From an uncultured Gammaproteobacteria bacterium (GTDB lineage Bacteria; Pseudomonadota; Gammaproteobacteria; CAJQNE01), in contig CAJQNE010000413.1 of NCBI GenBank assembly GCA_905479545.1, positions 1-13,661 of the forward strand: a DNA stretch of 13,661 nucleotides. The letters run 5' to 3'. Positions within the stretch are counted from its first letter, which is position 1. Each line of letters begins with the position of its first letter. Under the pieces are notes generated by a model. It saw nothing but the letters and a program-made list of their open reading frames with translations. It did not search any database and had not been told where the DNA came from. A program made the translations under genes and the position numbers. Positions 1 through 7,158 of the stretch are shown in pieces.

Positions 1-9
1 GTCGCGAGA

Positions 10-132
10 TTAAATTATTTTCTTAACCGCTAATAAACGGGCGAATAAATTCTTGAGGTAGTTCGGCTTCGCTTGCAAGCCGACAATGGTGGGTACTTTC
101 TCAACGTCGGCATGCTTGGCGATGCCAGCTAT
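10..132 (-). other. Short unrecognised open frame downstream of alaC, no start codon
   Basis: Forty sense codons run between an in-frame TAA and a terminal TAA on the minus strand, with no ATG or GTG start. The translation ends in a basic, hydrophobic tail (KNLFARLLAVKKII) and has protein-like composition. It could be the C-terminal remnant of a broken gene or a chance open frame. I do not recognise the family. The homoserine dehydrogenase gene that often follows alaC in Gammaproteobacteria is not visible here. Confidence 0.15.
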
Positions 133-156
133 TTAATAACTTCAAAACGAAACTCT

Positions 157-1332
157 TTAAGCCTCGCGCAGTAATTTGCGAATACCACGCACGGCCTGCC
201 GGGTGCGGTGTTCATTTTCAATCAGTGAAAAGCGAACAAAATCGTCACCGTATTCTCCAAAACCCACACCAGGAGAAACCGCCACGCCAGCCTCATTCAA
301 CAGCTTCTTCGAAAACTCAATCGAGCCCATTGATTTAAACGCTTCAGGAATCGGCGCCCAAACAAACATCGTTGCCTTGGGCTTTTCGACTTCCCAACCG
401 GCGGCCGTCAAGCCTTCGCAAAGCACGTCACGGCGTTGACGGTACATATCGCAAATCTCGGTTACACAATCCTGAGGACCTTCCAGAGCAGTAATCGCAG
501 CGATCTGAATCGGCGTGAAAGTGCCGTAGTCCAGATAGGACTTCATCCTTGCCAACGCGCCAATCAATGTCGGGTTGCCGCACATAAAGCCAACCCGCCA
601 ACCAGGCATGTTATAGCTCTTAGACAGCGAGAACGATTCAACGGCGATATCTTTTGCGCCCGGAACTTCGAGAATTGACGGCGCTTTATAACCATCAAAC
701 ACGATATCGGCGTAGGCCAGATCGTGTACGACCCAAATTTTATGCTCACGGGCGATTTCCACAACTTTTTCGAAGAACTCCAATTCAACGCACTGCGCCG
801 TTGGGTTAGCAGGGAAATTCAGAATAAGCATTTTTGGCCGCGGCCAGCTGTGCTTAATCGCTTTCTCCAGCTCAGCGAAGAAATCGCCGTCAGCGGTTAG
901 CGGCACATGCCGTACGTCAGCACCGGCAATCACCACGCCGTAGGGGTGAATCGGATAAGCAGGGTTTGGTACCAGAACCGCATCGCCCGGAGCGAGTGTT
1001 GCCATCGCTAAGTGGGCCAGACCCTCTTTTGATCCGATCGTAACGATAACTTCGCTTTCCGGATCGATATCGACGTCATAACGGGTTTTGTACCAATTAC
1101 TCATCGCCCGGCGTAACCGTGGAATACCACGCGATTGCGAGTAACGGTGAGTATCTTGCCGCTGCGCAGCCTCCACCAATTTATCAACAATGTGCTGCGG
1201 CGTCGGCTGGTCCGGGTTGCCCATACCAAAATCGACGACATCTTCACCACGCGCTCGCGCCTTCTGCTTCAGATCACCAATGATGCTGAAAACATAAGGT
1301 GGCAGGCGCTTGATGCGCTGAAAGTCGTCCAT
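157..1332 (-). CDS. alaC: Alanine aminotransferase AlaC, PLP-dependent class I/II aminotransferase
   Basis: This 391-aa cytoplasmic fold-type I aminotransferase is expected to interconvert pyruvate and glutamate with alanine and 2-oxoglutarate, the last step of alanine synthesis. It closely resembles E. coli AlaC (412 aa) from memory, through N-terminal RLPPYVF, RGIPRLRRA, IGSKEGLAHL and NPTAQCVELEFFEKVV. The Schiff-base lysine is K238 in SLSKSYNMPGWRVGF. N176 of the NPT motif and D204 (HDLAYAD) contact PLP, and R367 (VRFSLIEN) should bind the substrate carboxylate. It is slightly shorter than E. coli AlaC at both ends but complete. The ATG at 1332 is the only plausible start: an in-frame TAA lies about 24 nt upstream, and no strong Shine-Dalgarno is seen. 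It is divergent from the acyl-CoA synthetase gene. Confidence 0.93.
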   Translation of the reverse strand: MDDFQRIKRLPPYVFSIIGDLKQKARARGEDVVDFGMGNPDQPTPQHIVDKLVEAAQRQDTHRYSQSRGIPRLRRAMSNWYKTRYDVDIDPESEVIVTIGSKEGLAHLAMATLAPGDAVLVPNPAYPIHPYGVVIAGADVRHVPLTADGDFFAELEKAIKHSWPRPKMLILNFPANPTAQCVELEFFEKVVEIAREHKIWVVHDLAYADIVFDGYKAPSILEVPGAKDIAVESFSLSKSYNMPGWRVGFMCGNPTLIGALARMKSYLDYGTFTPIQIAAITALEGPQDCVTEICDMYRQRRDVLCEGLTAAGWEVEKPKATMFVWAPIPEAFKSMGSIEFSKKLLNEAGVAVSPGVGFGEYGDDFVRFSLIENEHRTRQAVRGIRKLLREA

Positions 1333-1659
1333 GGGGCTAAATTCGCGTGATGATTAGGCGTGGAAGGTCAATTAAACCGTTGAAAACCGTCGTTGCAACC
1401 ACTGCTCCGAGCGGTGAGCTGCGCTGCTACCGCAACGGCATAATGGGCGCGAAAGGTACGGAAATCAGCTCAAATTGTCAATTTGGCGATACAGCGAAAT
1501 GGCATGGCGGCGGGATTTTTCCGTTGAACTGGCTGACAGCCGCCGCGATGCGTTAACGTAAGCCTGTACGTTACAAAAAAGCGAGTGCATTGACCGGAAA
1601 AACGCTTTCGCTGCACCCAAGGCGATGCCCCATGACAAAGTCAGTCAGTAGCATCGCTG

Positions 1660-1675
1660 GAACTATGCATAGTTC
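1660..1675. promoter_or_regulatory. Perfect 16-bp palindrome, candidate operator for the acyl-CoA synthetase gene
   Basis: GAACTATGCATAGTTC is identical to its own reverse complement and lies 55 nt before the GTG start at 1730, where a dimeric repressor or activator could act. The GAAC...GTTC ends loosely recall TetR-family operators, including the PsrA-type fatty-acid regulators of Pseudomonas, but the spacing differs. The regulator is unknown. Confidence 0.4.
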
Positions 1676-1718
1676 AATCATTACAACAATGAATGAGCTT
1701 TAACAAACCAGCCACTGT

Positions 1719-1722
1719 GAGG
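1719..1722 (+). promoter_or_regulatory. Shine-Dalgarno GAGG that fixes the GTG start at 1730
   Basis: GAGG ends 7 nt before GTG at 1730-1732, which is ideal spacing. It supports use of the GTG start rather than an internal ATG. Confidence 0.65.
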
Positions 1723-1729
1723 ATATCGC

Positions 1730-3547
1730 GTGCTAAAAGAGCGGCCCGTAAATTTTAAGAACACCCTGAAAGGCGCGATGGGCTTGTTACCCCACGTGCC
1801 ACAATTGATTAAAGGCGGGATTGCGCTGGCGACGGCCAAACCAGAAAGCCATAAATCGCTCGGTTCCTTATTGGAAGACCAGGCTCAAAAAACGCCAAAC
1901 CACGCGGCATTACTATTTGAAGGCCAGCGTTACAGCTATAGCGAAATGAACGGCGAAGCGAACCGCTATTCGCGGGTGCTAATGGACCGTGGCATTAAAT
2001 CCGGCGATGTCGTTGCCGTGCTGCTGGAAAACCGTCCGGAAACATTATTTGCAGTAGCTGGCATCGCCAAACTCGGCGCAATTGCAGCGATGATCAACAG
2101 CAATCAGGATGGCGATGTATTAGTCCATAGCTTGTCGTTGGTGAAGCCTAAGGCATGTATTGTCGGCGCAGAGCGGCGCAAGGCGTATCAGGATATCGCC
2201 GATCAAATTGATAGTGTTGAAGATTTACCACTGTTTCTGCCGTTAACCGGCAAAGAGCGCACCCCGGCGGCGTTCGACAATATGGAAAAGCTGCTAGATG
2301 CCGCTTCCACCGCTAACCCGCCGACCACAGCCTCGGTGCAGATGCAGGACCCCTGCTTCTATATTTACACCTCCGGCACCACCGGCCTGCCAAAAGCTTC
2401 GATTATGACCCACCAACGTTGGGTACTAGCGGGCATTGGCATGGGTAATTCGATGTTGCGGTTACAGTCGGATGATGTGTTTTACTGTTGTCTGCCGCTG
2501 TACCACAACAACGGCCTGTCAGTGAGCTGGGCCTCAGTACTAGGTACCGGTGCCACGTTGGCGTTAGCCAAGAAGTTTTCCGCCAGCAACTTCTGGAAAG
2601 ATATTGACCGTCACGGCGCTACCTCGTTCTGCTACATCGGCGAACTGTGTCGCTACCTACTCAACCAGCCCGAGCAGCCCAGTGACAACCAACACGGCGT
2701 TCGTATGGTAGTAGGCAACGGCTTGCGGCCCGATGTTTGGATGGAATTTAAAGAACGCTTCGCTATTGAACACATCGCTGAATTTTACGGTGCCAGTGAA
2801 GGCACCCTCGCCTTCGTTAATATGTTCAACCTCGACAAAACCGCTGGCTACTGCCCACTGCCTTACGCCATTGTTGATGTTGACACAGTAACCGAAGAAC
2901 CCAGTCGTAATAACAAAGGCTGGATGACCAAAGTCAAACGCGGCAGCATTGGCCTGCTGATTACCGAAGTGACCGAGCGCACGCCCTATTACGGCTATAC
3001 CGATGATGAAGCGAGTGCTAAAAAGTTGTTTCACGGTGTCTTCAAAAAGGGCGACTGCTGGTTCAATACCGGTGATCTGGTGAAGGATCAGGGCTTCAAA
3101 CACATCGCCTTCGCCGACCGCCTCGGCGACACCTTCCGCTGGAAGGGCGAAAACGTCTCCACCACGCAAGTCGAAGCCGTCGCTAATAGCCACCCTCAAG
3201 TCGAAGATGCGGTTGTTTATGGCGTCGCAATTCCCGGCACCGACGGCAAAGCGGGTATGGCATCCATTACGCCCAATGTTGCGCTTAACGATCTGGACAT
3301 AGAGAACCTCGGCAATCTTTTGCAAGACAAACTAGCGAAGTATGCTCTGCCAGTGTTTATCCGCCTGCGACCCACTCAGGACGTAACCGGCACGTTTAAG
3401 CACCAGAAAGCCCAACTCAAAAAAGAAGGCTTCAATATCGATATCGTTGATGAGCCAATTTTCGTAATGCGCCCTGGTTCAGGTCGATACGAATTGCTTA
3501 AAGACGAACTCTATACCGAAATTGAAGCCGGTAAGATTGGATTCTAA
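1730..3547 (+). CDS. Long-chain/very-long-chain acyl-CoA synthetase (FATP/FadD6-like AMP-forming ligase)
   Basis: This 605-aa member of the ANL adenylate-forming superfamily should activate fatty acids with ATP and CoA to acyl-CoA and AMP. Motifs appear in order: P-loop YTSGTTGLPK at 213-222, YGASEG at 353-358, TGD at 447-449 and DRLGDTFRWKGENVST at 463-478. TGTFKHQK at 553-560 near the C-terminus contains the lysine region of the C-terminal lid domain. The DRLGDTFRWKGENVS version and the length point to the FATP/SLC27 and mycobacterial FadD6 branch rather than classical E. coli FadD. There is no signal peptide; residues 12-36 are mildly amphipathic and could associate with the membrane. The GTG start is chosen for its well-placed GAGG. 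No operon partner follows; the gene ends in a repeat-rich spacer. Confidence 0.9.
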   Translation: MLKERPVNFKNTLKGAMGLLPHVPQLIKGGIALATAKPESHKSLGSLLEDQAQKTPNHAALLFEGQRYSYSEMNGEANRYSRVLMDRGIKSGDVVAVLLENRPETLFAVAGIAKLGAIAAMINSNQDGDVLVHSLSLVKPKACIVGAERRKAYQDIADQIDSVEDLPLFLPLTGKERTPAAFDNMEKLLDAASTANPPTTASVQMQDPCFYIYTSGTTGLPKASIMTHQRWVLAGIGMGNSMLRLQSDDVFYCCLPLYHNNGLSVSWASVLGTGATLALAKKFSASNFWKDIDRHGATSFCYIGELCRYLLNQPEQPSDNQHGVRMVVGNGLRPDVWMEFKERFAIEHIAEFYGASEGTLAFVNMFNLDKTAGYCPLPYAIVDVDTVTEEPSRNNKGWMTKVKRGSIGLLITEVTERTPYYGYTDDEASAKKLFHGVFKKGDCWFNTGDLVKDQGFKHIAFADRLGDTFRWKGENVSTTQVEAVANSHPQVEDAVVYGVAIPGTDGKAGMASITPNVALNDLDIENLGNLLQDKLAKYALPVFIRLRPTQDVTGTFKHQKAQLKKEGFNIDIVDEPIFVMRPGSGRYELLKDELYTEIEAGKIGF

Positions 3548-3578
3548 AATCCAAGAAAAAATATTTACGCTCCTAAAT

Positions 3579-3659
3579 CCGTTCTCCCTGAGCCTGTCGA
3601 AGGGCTTGCTGAAATACCAAGGCTTCGACTGGCTCAGCCCGAACGGTTGAGAGAAATTC
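3579..3659. repeat. Inverted-repeat unit A (81 nt, CCTGTCGAAGG family)
   Basis: The left arm is CCGTTCTCCCTGAGCCTGTC followed by GAAGGGC (3579-3605). The right arm at 3621-3646 is its imperfect reverse complement and ends in CAGCCCGAACGG. Paired, they form a long stem with a loop of about 15 nt. It lies about 30 nt after the acyl-CoA synthetase stop and could slow or end transcription. GCCCTGAGCCTGTCGAAGGGC-like sequences are widespread intergenic repeats in Proteobacteria. Confidence 0.75.
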
Positions 3660-3682
3660 TGATATCGAGTCGGATAGAAACT

Positions 3683-3759
3683 GTAGGTCGGGTTAGGCCG
3701 AAAGGCCGTAATCCGACGTTCGGAGCAGTGTCGGGTTACGCTTCGCTAATCCGACCTAC
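3683..3759. repeat. REP-like element with two tandem hairpins
   Basis: The outer ends GTAGGTCGGGTTA (3683-3695) and TAATCCGACCTAC (3747-3759) are inverted repeats matching at 12 of 13 positions. Inside are two separate hairpins. The one at 3687-3717 has the loop GAAA between GGCC arms; the one at 3730-3755 is GTCGGGTTA facing TAATCCGAC around a GC-rich loop. The second is followed by TTTTT and could act as a terminator. Very similar GTAGGTCGGRTTA elements recur in many gammaproteobacterial genomes. Confidence 0.75.
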
Positions 3760-3794
3760 TTTTTAGCTCTCACGAAAACGATTGGCCTTCCTCC

Positions 3795-3875
3795 CCGTTC
3801 GCCCTAAACCTGTCGAAGGGCCAGCTAAAATGCCGGCCGTTCCACAAACCCAGCCCGAACAATTGAGAGACATTC
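3795..3875. repeat. Inverted-repeat unit B (81 nt, second copy of unit A)
   Basis: This unit aligns without gaps to 3579-3659 over 81 nt, with about three quarters of bases identical. Conserved blocks are CCTGTCGAAGGGC, CAGCCCGAAC and TTGAGAGA. The right arm has decayed, so the stem is weaker than in unit A. Confidence 0.7.
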
Positions 3876-3901
3876 AAACAAGCCCGAACTGACCCAACCT
3901 C

Positions 3902-3927
3902 CCGTTCGCCCTGAGCCTGTCGAAGGG
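3902..3927 (+). repeat. Half copy of the CCTGTCGAAGG repeat
   Basis: CCGTTCGCCCTGAGCCTGTC followed by GAAGGG matches only the left arm of units A and B. No right arm follows before fumC. Confidence 0.7.
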
Positions 3928-4024
3928 TTTGCTACATTGCATGAACCACTTACATGGGTTCAGTACAAAAATATTTTGTCAATTAGCTTACTATCAGAAC
4001 TCCCTAAACAGTCGGTAGCAAAGC

Positions 4025-5410
4025 ATGAGCAACCAACCCGAAACCCGCACTGAATCAGACAGCCTGGGCGAACTAAAGGTGCCTGCCAACGCACTGTGGG
4101 GTGCACAGACCCAGCGAGCCGTCGAAAATTTTCCGCTAAGCCAGCAGCCATTGCCCGCCGCATTTATTCAAGCGATGGGCCTAATCAAATCTGCTGCTGC
4201 GAAAGTAAATAGCGAATTGGGGTTGCTGGATAGTCAGCGAGCTGAAGCCATTTGCACAGCCGCAGATGCGATAGCAAACGGAGAGTACGACGACCAATTT
4301 CCGGTCGACGTATTTCAAACCGGTTCTGGCACCAGTAGCAATATGAACGCCAACGAGGTTATCGCCCGACTGGCCTCAGAGAGCAGCGGCGTAGAAGTAC
4401 ACCCCAACAACCACGTCAATCTTGGCCAGAGTTCGAATGATGTTATTCCAACCGCCATTCATCTGGCTGCGGCAATAGCACTAAACGACCAGCTACTTCC
4501 TGGCTTGCAGCAGCTGGAAACCGCTCTTGCTGATAAAGCCAATAGCTTTGCCAGCACGGTAAAAACCGGTCGCACCCACTTAATGGATGCCATGCCGATA
4601 ACCTTCGCTCAGGAGATGAGTGGCTGGCAGCAACAAATTAGCCATGCACAGCAGCGCCTCATAGCCGTGCAACCCCGGCTCCACAAGCTCGCTCAAGGTG
4701 GCTCGGCAGTGGGCACCGGCATTAACGTCCACCCGGAATTTTCAACCAAAGTGGCTCAGGCGCTTTCCGCTCGTTGCAACTTGCCCTTGCAGCCCAGCGA
4801 TAACTTTTTCGAAAGCTTGTCGTGTCAGGACACGGCGGTAGAACTATCCGGAGCGCTAAAAACCCTCGCCTGCAGCGTAATGAAAATCGCTAACGACTTA
4901 CGATGGAGTAGCTCAGGGCCATTAGCAGGCTTAAACGAAACACAGCTTAAAGCCTTGCAACCCGGCTCCTCGATTATGCCAGGCAAAGTAAACCCGGTAA
5001 TTCCTGAAGCAGTATGTATGGTCGCGGCGCAGGTTATTGGCAACGACGCAGCCATTACCATTGGCGGCCAAGCCGGCAATTTTCAGCTCAATGTCATGCT
5101 GCCAATGATCGCTCGCAACTTGCTGGAAAGCTTAAAACTACTTAGCAATATCTGCACACCGTTAGCCGCCGTTATCGAATCGCTCACCGCCAATACCGAC
5201 CATATCGAACAAACCGTGGCCAAAAACCCGGTACTGGTAACCGCGCTCAATAGCCGCATCGGTTACGACTTAGGCGCAAAAATCGCCAAGCAAGCCTATG
5301 CAGAAAACCGACCGGTAATCGACGTCGCCAGCGAACTGACCGACCTTAGCGATAAGGAACTGGAAGAACTGTTGGAGCCGTTGAAGCTAACCCGCGGCGG
5401 CATTTTATAA
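4025..5410 (+). CDS. fumC: Class II fumarate hydratase FumC
   Basis: This 461-aa fumarase/aspartase-superfamily enzyme reversibly hydrates fumarate to L-malate in the TCA cycle and is expected to be a cytosolic homotetramer that needs no iron-sulfur cluster. Signatures include GTSSNMNANE (102-111), the B-site HPNNHVN (126-132), SSNDVIPTA (136-144), TGRTHLMDAMP with catalytic-site H185 (181-191), and the family signature GSSIMPGKVNP at 314-324 carrying the active-site serine loop. Length is normal for FumC. The ATG at 4025 has only a weak ribosome binding site, but the N-terminus aligns with the family. The GST gene follows after 21 nt on the same strand, suggesting a two-gene operon. A frameshifted relative of this gene's 3' end occurs at 7149-7297. 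Confidence 0.95.
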   Translation: MSNQPETRTESDSLGELKVPANALWGAQTQRAVENFPLSQQPLPAAFIQAMGLIKSAAAKVNSELGLLDSQRAEAICTAADAIANGEYDDQFPVDVFQTGSGTSSNMNANEVIARLASESSGVEVHPNNHVNLGQSSNDVIPTAIHLAAAIALNDQLLPGLQQLETALADKANSFASTVKTGRTHLMDAMPITFAQEMSGWQQQISHAQQRLIAVQPRLHKLAQGGSAVGTGINVHPEFSTKVAQALSARCNLPLQPSDNFFESLSCQDTAVELSGALKTLACSVMKIANDLRWSSSGPLAGLNETQLKALQPGSSIMPGKVNPVIPEAVCMVAAQVIGNDAAITIGGQAGNFQLNVMLPMIARNLLESLKLLSNICTPLAAVIESLTANTDHIEQTVAKNPVLVTALNSRIGYDLGAKIAKQAYAENRPVIDVASELTDLSDKELEELLEPLKLTRGGIL

Positions 5411-5431
5411 CCATTAACCCGGAAGTGACCT

Positions 5432-6025
5432 ATGAAGCTACTCTGCTCCCATACCTCGCCCTATGCCCGAAAAGTCCGCATTGTCGCGTTGGAAAAAGGC
5501 ATTGAACTGGAAGAGATACTAACCAACCCACTGGAAAGTCCTGACTGGTTATTAAAAGTAAATCCGCTTAGCAAAGTGCCCGCACTGATAACCCGAAGCG
5601 GAGAAACGCTATACGACAGCCGGGTGATATGTGAATACCTGGATAGCCAAAATGACCAAAACAAACTGCTCGCACCGGCAGGCAAAAGCCGCTGGTTAAC
5701 CTTGCGACAACAGGCTCTCTCGGACGGACTGCTTGATGCCGCCGTGGCAAGCGTATTCGAAGGCAAACGCAGCGACGCCCAGCAGTCCGCCCACTGGAAA
5801 AACCGCTGGGACGAGGCCATCAAACGCAGTGTGTCAGTAATGGCTCAGGACATTACCGGTTTACAATCACTCACACTCGGCAGCATCGGCTGCGCCACGG
5901 CTCTGGCTTATCTTGATTTTCGCCATGCCAATTTAGACTGGCGCAAATCATCAAAGAAGCTCAGCCACTGGTTGGAACAATTCAGCGACCGTGAATCATT
6001 CCGGGCAACGGCCCCTCCGAACTAA
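5432..6025 (+). CDS. Glutathione S-transferase family protein, YibF-like
   Basis: This 197-aa cytosolic protein has an N-terminal thioredoxin fold (about 1-78) and an all-helical C-terminal domain. The candidate catalytic serine is S9 in SHTSPYARKVR; the cis-proline loop is NPLSKVPAL (P50), and D62-S63 form the glutathione gamma-glutamyl binding pair. The pattern resembles E. coli YibF from memory, including LSDGLLDAAV and the C-terminal ...RESF..T.PP ending. Substrate is unknown. The start at 5432 has GGAAG six nt upstream. It begins 21 nt after fumC stops and probably shares its transcript; a hairpin with a T-run lies about 105 nt downstream. I leave the symbol blank because the GST family is large and orthology is unproven. 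Confidence 0.85.
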   Translation: MKLLCSHTSPYARKVRIVALEKGIELEEILTNPLESPDWLLKVNPLSKVPALITRSGETLYDSRVICEYLDSQNDQNKLLAPAGKSRWLTLRQQALSDGLLDAAVASVFEGKRSDAQQSAHWKNRWDEAIKRSVSVMAQDITGLQSLTLGSIGCATALAYLDFRHANLDWRKSSKKLSHWLEQFSDRESFRATAPPN

Positions 6026-6410
6026 TTCTGAAGTAGTCAGGCGTGAACTCTTAAGCCAACACCCATGTACGGTTAACTCGCCCTACACTCTGTATTTCTG
6101 TTGGTAGTCCAGTGGCGGCCCGACTAACAAGCCAGAGCGAGTGGCTTTTTAACGCTCAGAAAACACAGCTATGCGGTTAAGAATGTTCTCGGGAATAGTC
6201 ACTTCACCCGTTTAGCTTTGCCGGATAAGGTGGCGATATTGATGGATACGGGATTAGACCATATGGTTGTCTCCCAAACCGGGCATTCAATTGAGTTTTT
6301 TTAGCGGCTAGCGAGTTCAAGTCAAGCTTAGCTAATCATCAAGCGAATGCCTTAGTATCTTATTTTCTGCACGCTCTTTGGCGTACTAAATATCCAGCTA
6401 TACAGCCGAA
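6026..6410. other. Gene-poor junction zone with an unrecognised open frame
   Basis: Apart from the terminator-like hairpin at 6129-6150, this stretch has no clear gene. A plus-strand frame is open from 6128 to a TAG at 6302-6304 but has no start before an internal ATG. Its end, HFTR...TGLDHMVVSQTGHS, faintly resembles the HxxR...GH boxes of tyrosine recombinases. It may be a decayed gene or chance. Confidence 0.35.
6129..6150 (+). terminator. Putative intrinsic terminator of the fumC-GST operon
   Basis: AAGCCA (6129-6134) pairs with TGGCTT (6142-6147) around the 7-nt loop GAGCGAG, and a short T-run follows. It lies about 105 nt after the GST stop. The 6-bp stem is weak. Confidence 0.45.
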
Positions 6411-6908
6411 TTATTGTTCTGGCTTATCAGGTTTGCCCGCGGGAGCACTTCTAGCTGAGGCGGATGCCTGCTCACTGCCTGACAATGCTTGTTTATAACT
6501 GTCGGCATAACGCCATTTTCGCCAGCTATCAAACCATGGCCGCATAACACGGATGATTCTCTGCACCCGCTTTTCCTTTAGGGTTTCACGGTCTAAGGCA
6601 TTAAGCCGATCTACCCGACTAATGCCGCCCGCCTCGAGCTGATCCATTAGCTGGTGCACCTGTTCAACGCTGAACAGTCTTAAGCCAATGCGTTGGGTTT
6701 GATGCCGCTGGTTCAAGCGCAGGGTGGGTGAACCATCGACGCAGGAAGAAATAATGCTGTAGTGCTTTACCTCTGTGGCGCTCAGCGCCAACTGCAATAC
6801 TTCTTCAACATCTTCAGCCAGGCCAACATAAATACGCTTACGCCAGTCTGATGACTTGTGCGCCGTGTGCAAGGCATACGGTTGCTCGGCTTCTGGATTG
6901 CTTAACAT
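6411..6908 (-). CDS. Hypothetical protein, 165 aa, unrecognised
   Basis: An ATG-initiated frame encodes a soluble, charged protein with no signal peptide or membrane segment. Residues 1-100 look globular and mixed alpha/beta. Residues 107-135 are very basic and tryptophan-rich (KEKRVQRIIRVMRPWFDSW, then RKWRY), which could suit nucleic-acid contact. The last 22 residues are a Ser/Ala/Pro/Lys tail that is probably disordered. No Shine-Dalgarno is obvious before the ATG at 6908. The gene stands alone between a gene-poor stretch and the fumC remnant, on the same strand as the defence operon but about 430 nt beyond its end. Composition looks coding, but I recognise no family; it may belong to the accessory island. 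Confidence 0.55.
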   Translation of the reverse strand: MLSNPEAEQPYALHTAHKSSDWRKRIYVGLAEDVEEVLQLALSATEVKHYSIISSCVDGSPTLRLNQRHQTQRIGLRLFSVEQVHQLMDQLEAGGISRVDRLNALDRETLKEKRVQRIIRVMRPWFDSWRKWRYADSYKQALSGSEQASASARSAPAGKPDKPEQ

Positions 6909-7148
6909 AGCGAGCTAGTCTAGTGAATAAAGCCGCTGCCTGCATTAGTGTTGGCTTTTACGGCTACAATCTTCGCTGCCTGAATTGCCAGTGGTTATTT
7001 ACGTCGGCGGCTGTGCAATCCTCGGGGGTTGTGTTCCAAATTGTATCAACCTCATTACTTAAGGTTTTCCGGGCTGCCTATGCGGTAGATCACATTTAGA
7101 GTCGATTACGGCGCGAATACCCCAACCTGCCCCCAATTATGTAGCCCC
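6909..7148. other. Non-coding stretch between the orphan gene and the fumC remnant
   Basis: I see no convincing gene, RNA or terminator here. It may hold the promoter of the orphan gene and further decayed fumC sequence that I cannot align by eye. Confidence 0.4.
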
Positions 7149-7158
7149 ATGGGCTACA
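7140..7158. repeat. Perfect 8-bp inverted repeat at the edge of the fumC remnant
   Basis: TGTAGCCC and GGGCTACA flank the trinucleotide CAT. The repeat sits exactly where similarity to fumC begins. The three-base loop is tight for a hairpin, so it may instead be a protein site or chance. Confidence 0.4.

Larger units (their letters stand above)
1333..1729. other. Divergent intergenic region between alaC and the acyl-CoA synthetase gene
   Basis: About 400 nt separate two divergent genes, so promoters for both should lie here, but I see no convincing -35/-10 pair. The visible signals are the palindrome at 1660-1675 and a ribosome binding site just before the GTG start at 1730. A 69-codon plus-strand open frame (1347-1556) has no ribosome binding site and no recognisable motif, so I do not call it a gene. 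Confidence 0.5.
3548..4024. other. Repeat-rich, gene-free spacer upstream of fumC
   Basis: The 477-nt spacer is built mostly from two kinds of dispersed repeat: CCTGTCGAAGG-type inverted-repeat units and a REP-like double hairpin, listed separately. The last 100 nt before fumC are AT-rich and contain ACAAAAATATTTTGT (3965-3979), an imperfect palindrome that may belong to the fumC control region. I see no gene. Confidence 0.6.

Noticed and set aside
1347..1556. 69-aa plus-strand open frame between alaC and the acyl-CoA synthetase gene
   Set aside because: There is no ribosome binding site, no motif, and composition unlike the neighbouring genes.
2657..3325. 222-aa open frame on the minus strand inside the acyl-CoA synthetase gene
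   Set aside because: It is antisense to conserved motifs of a clear plus-strand gene and its translation shows no family pattern; it is a shadow.
3579..3927. Possible CRISPR array
   Set aside because: There are only two and a half copies, about 75% identical, unevenly spaced and internally palindromic, and no cas genes are nearby.
6305..6410. Possible tRNA or small RNA in the AT-rich end of the gap
   Set aside because: I could not form a cloverleaf or a stable hairpin with a terminator in this stretch.
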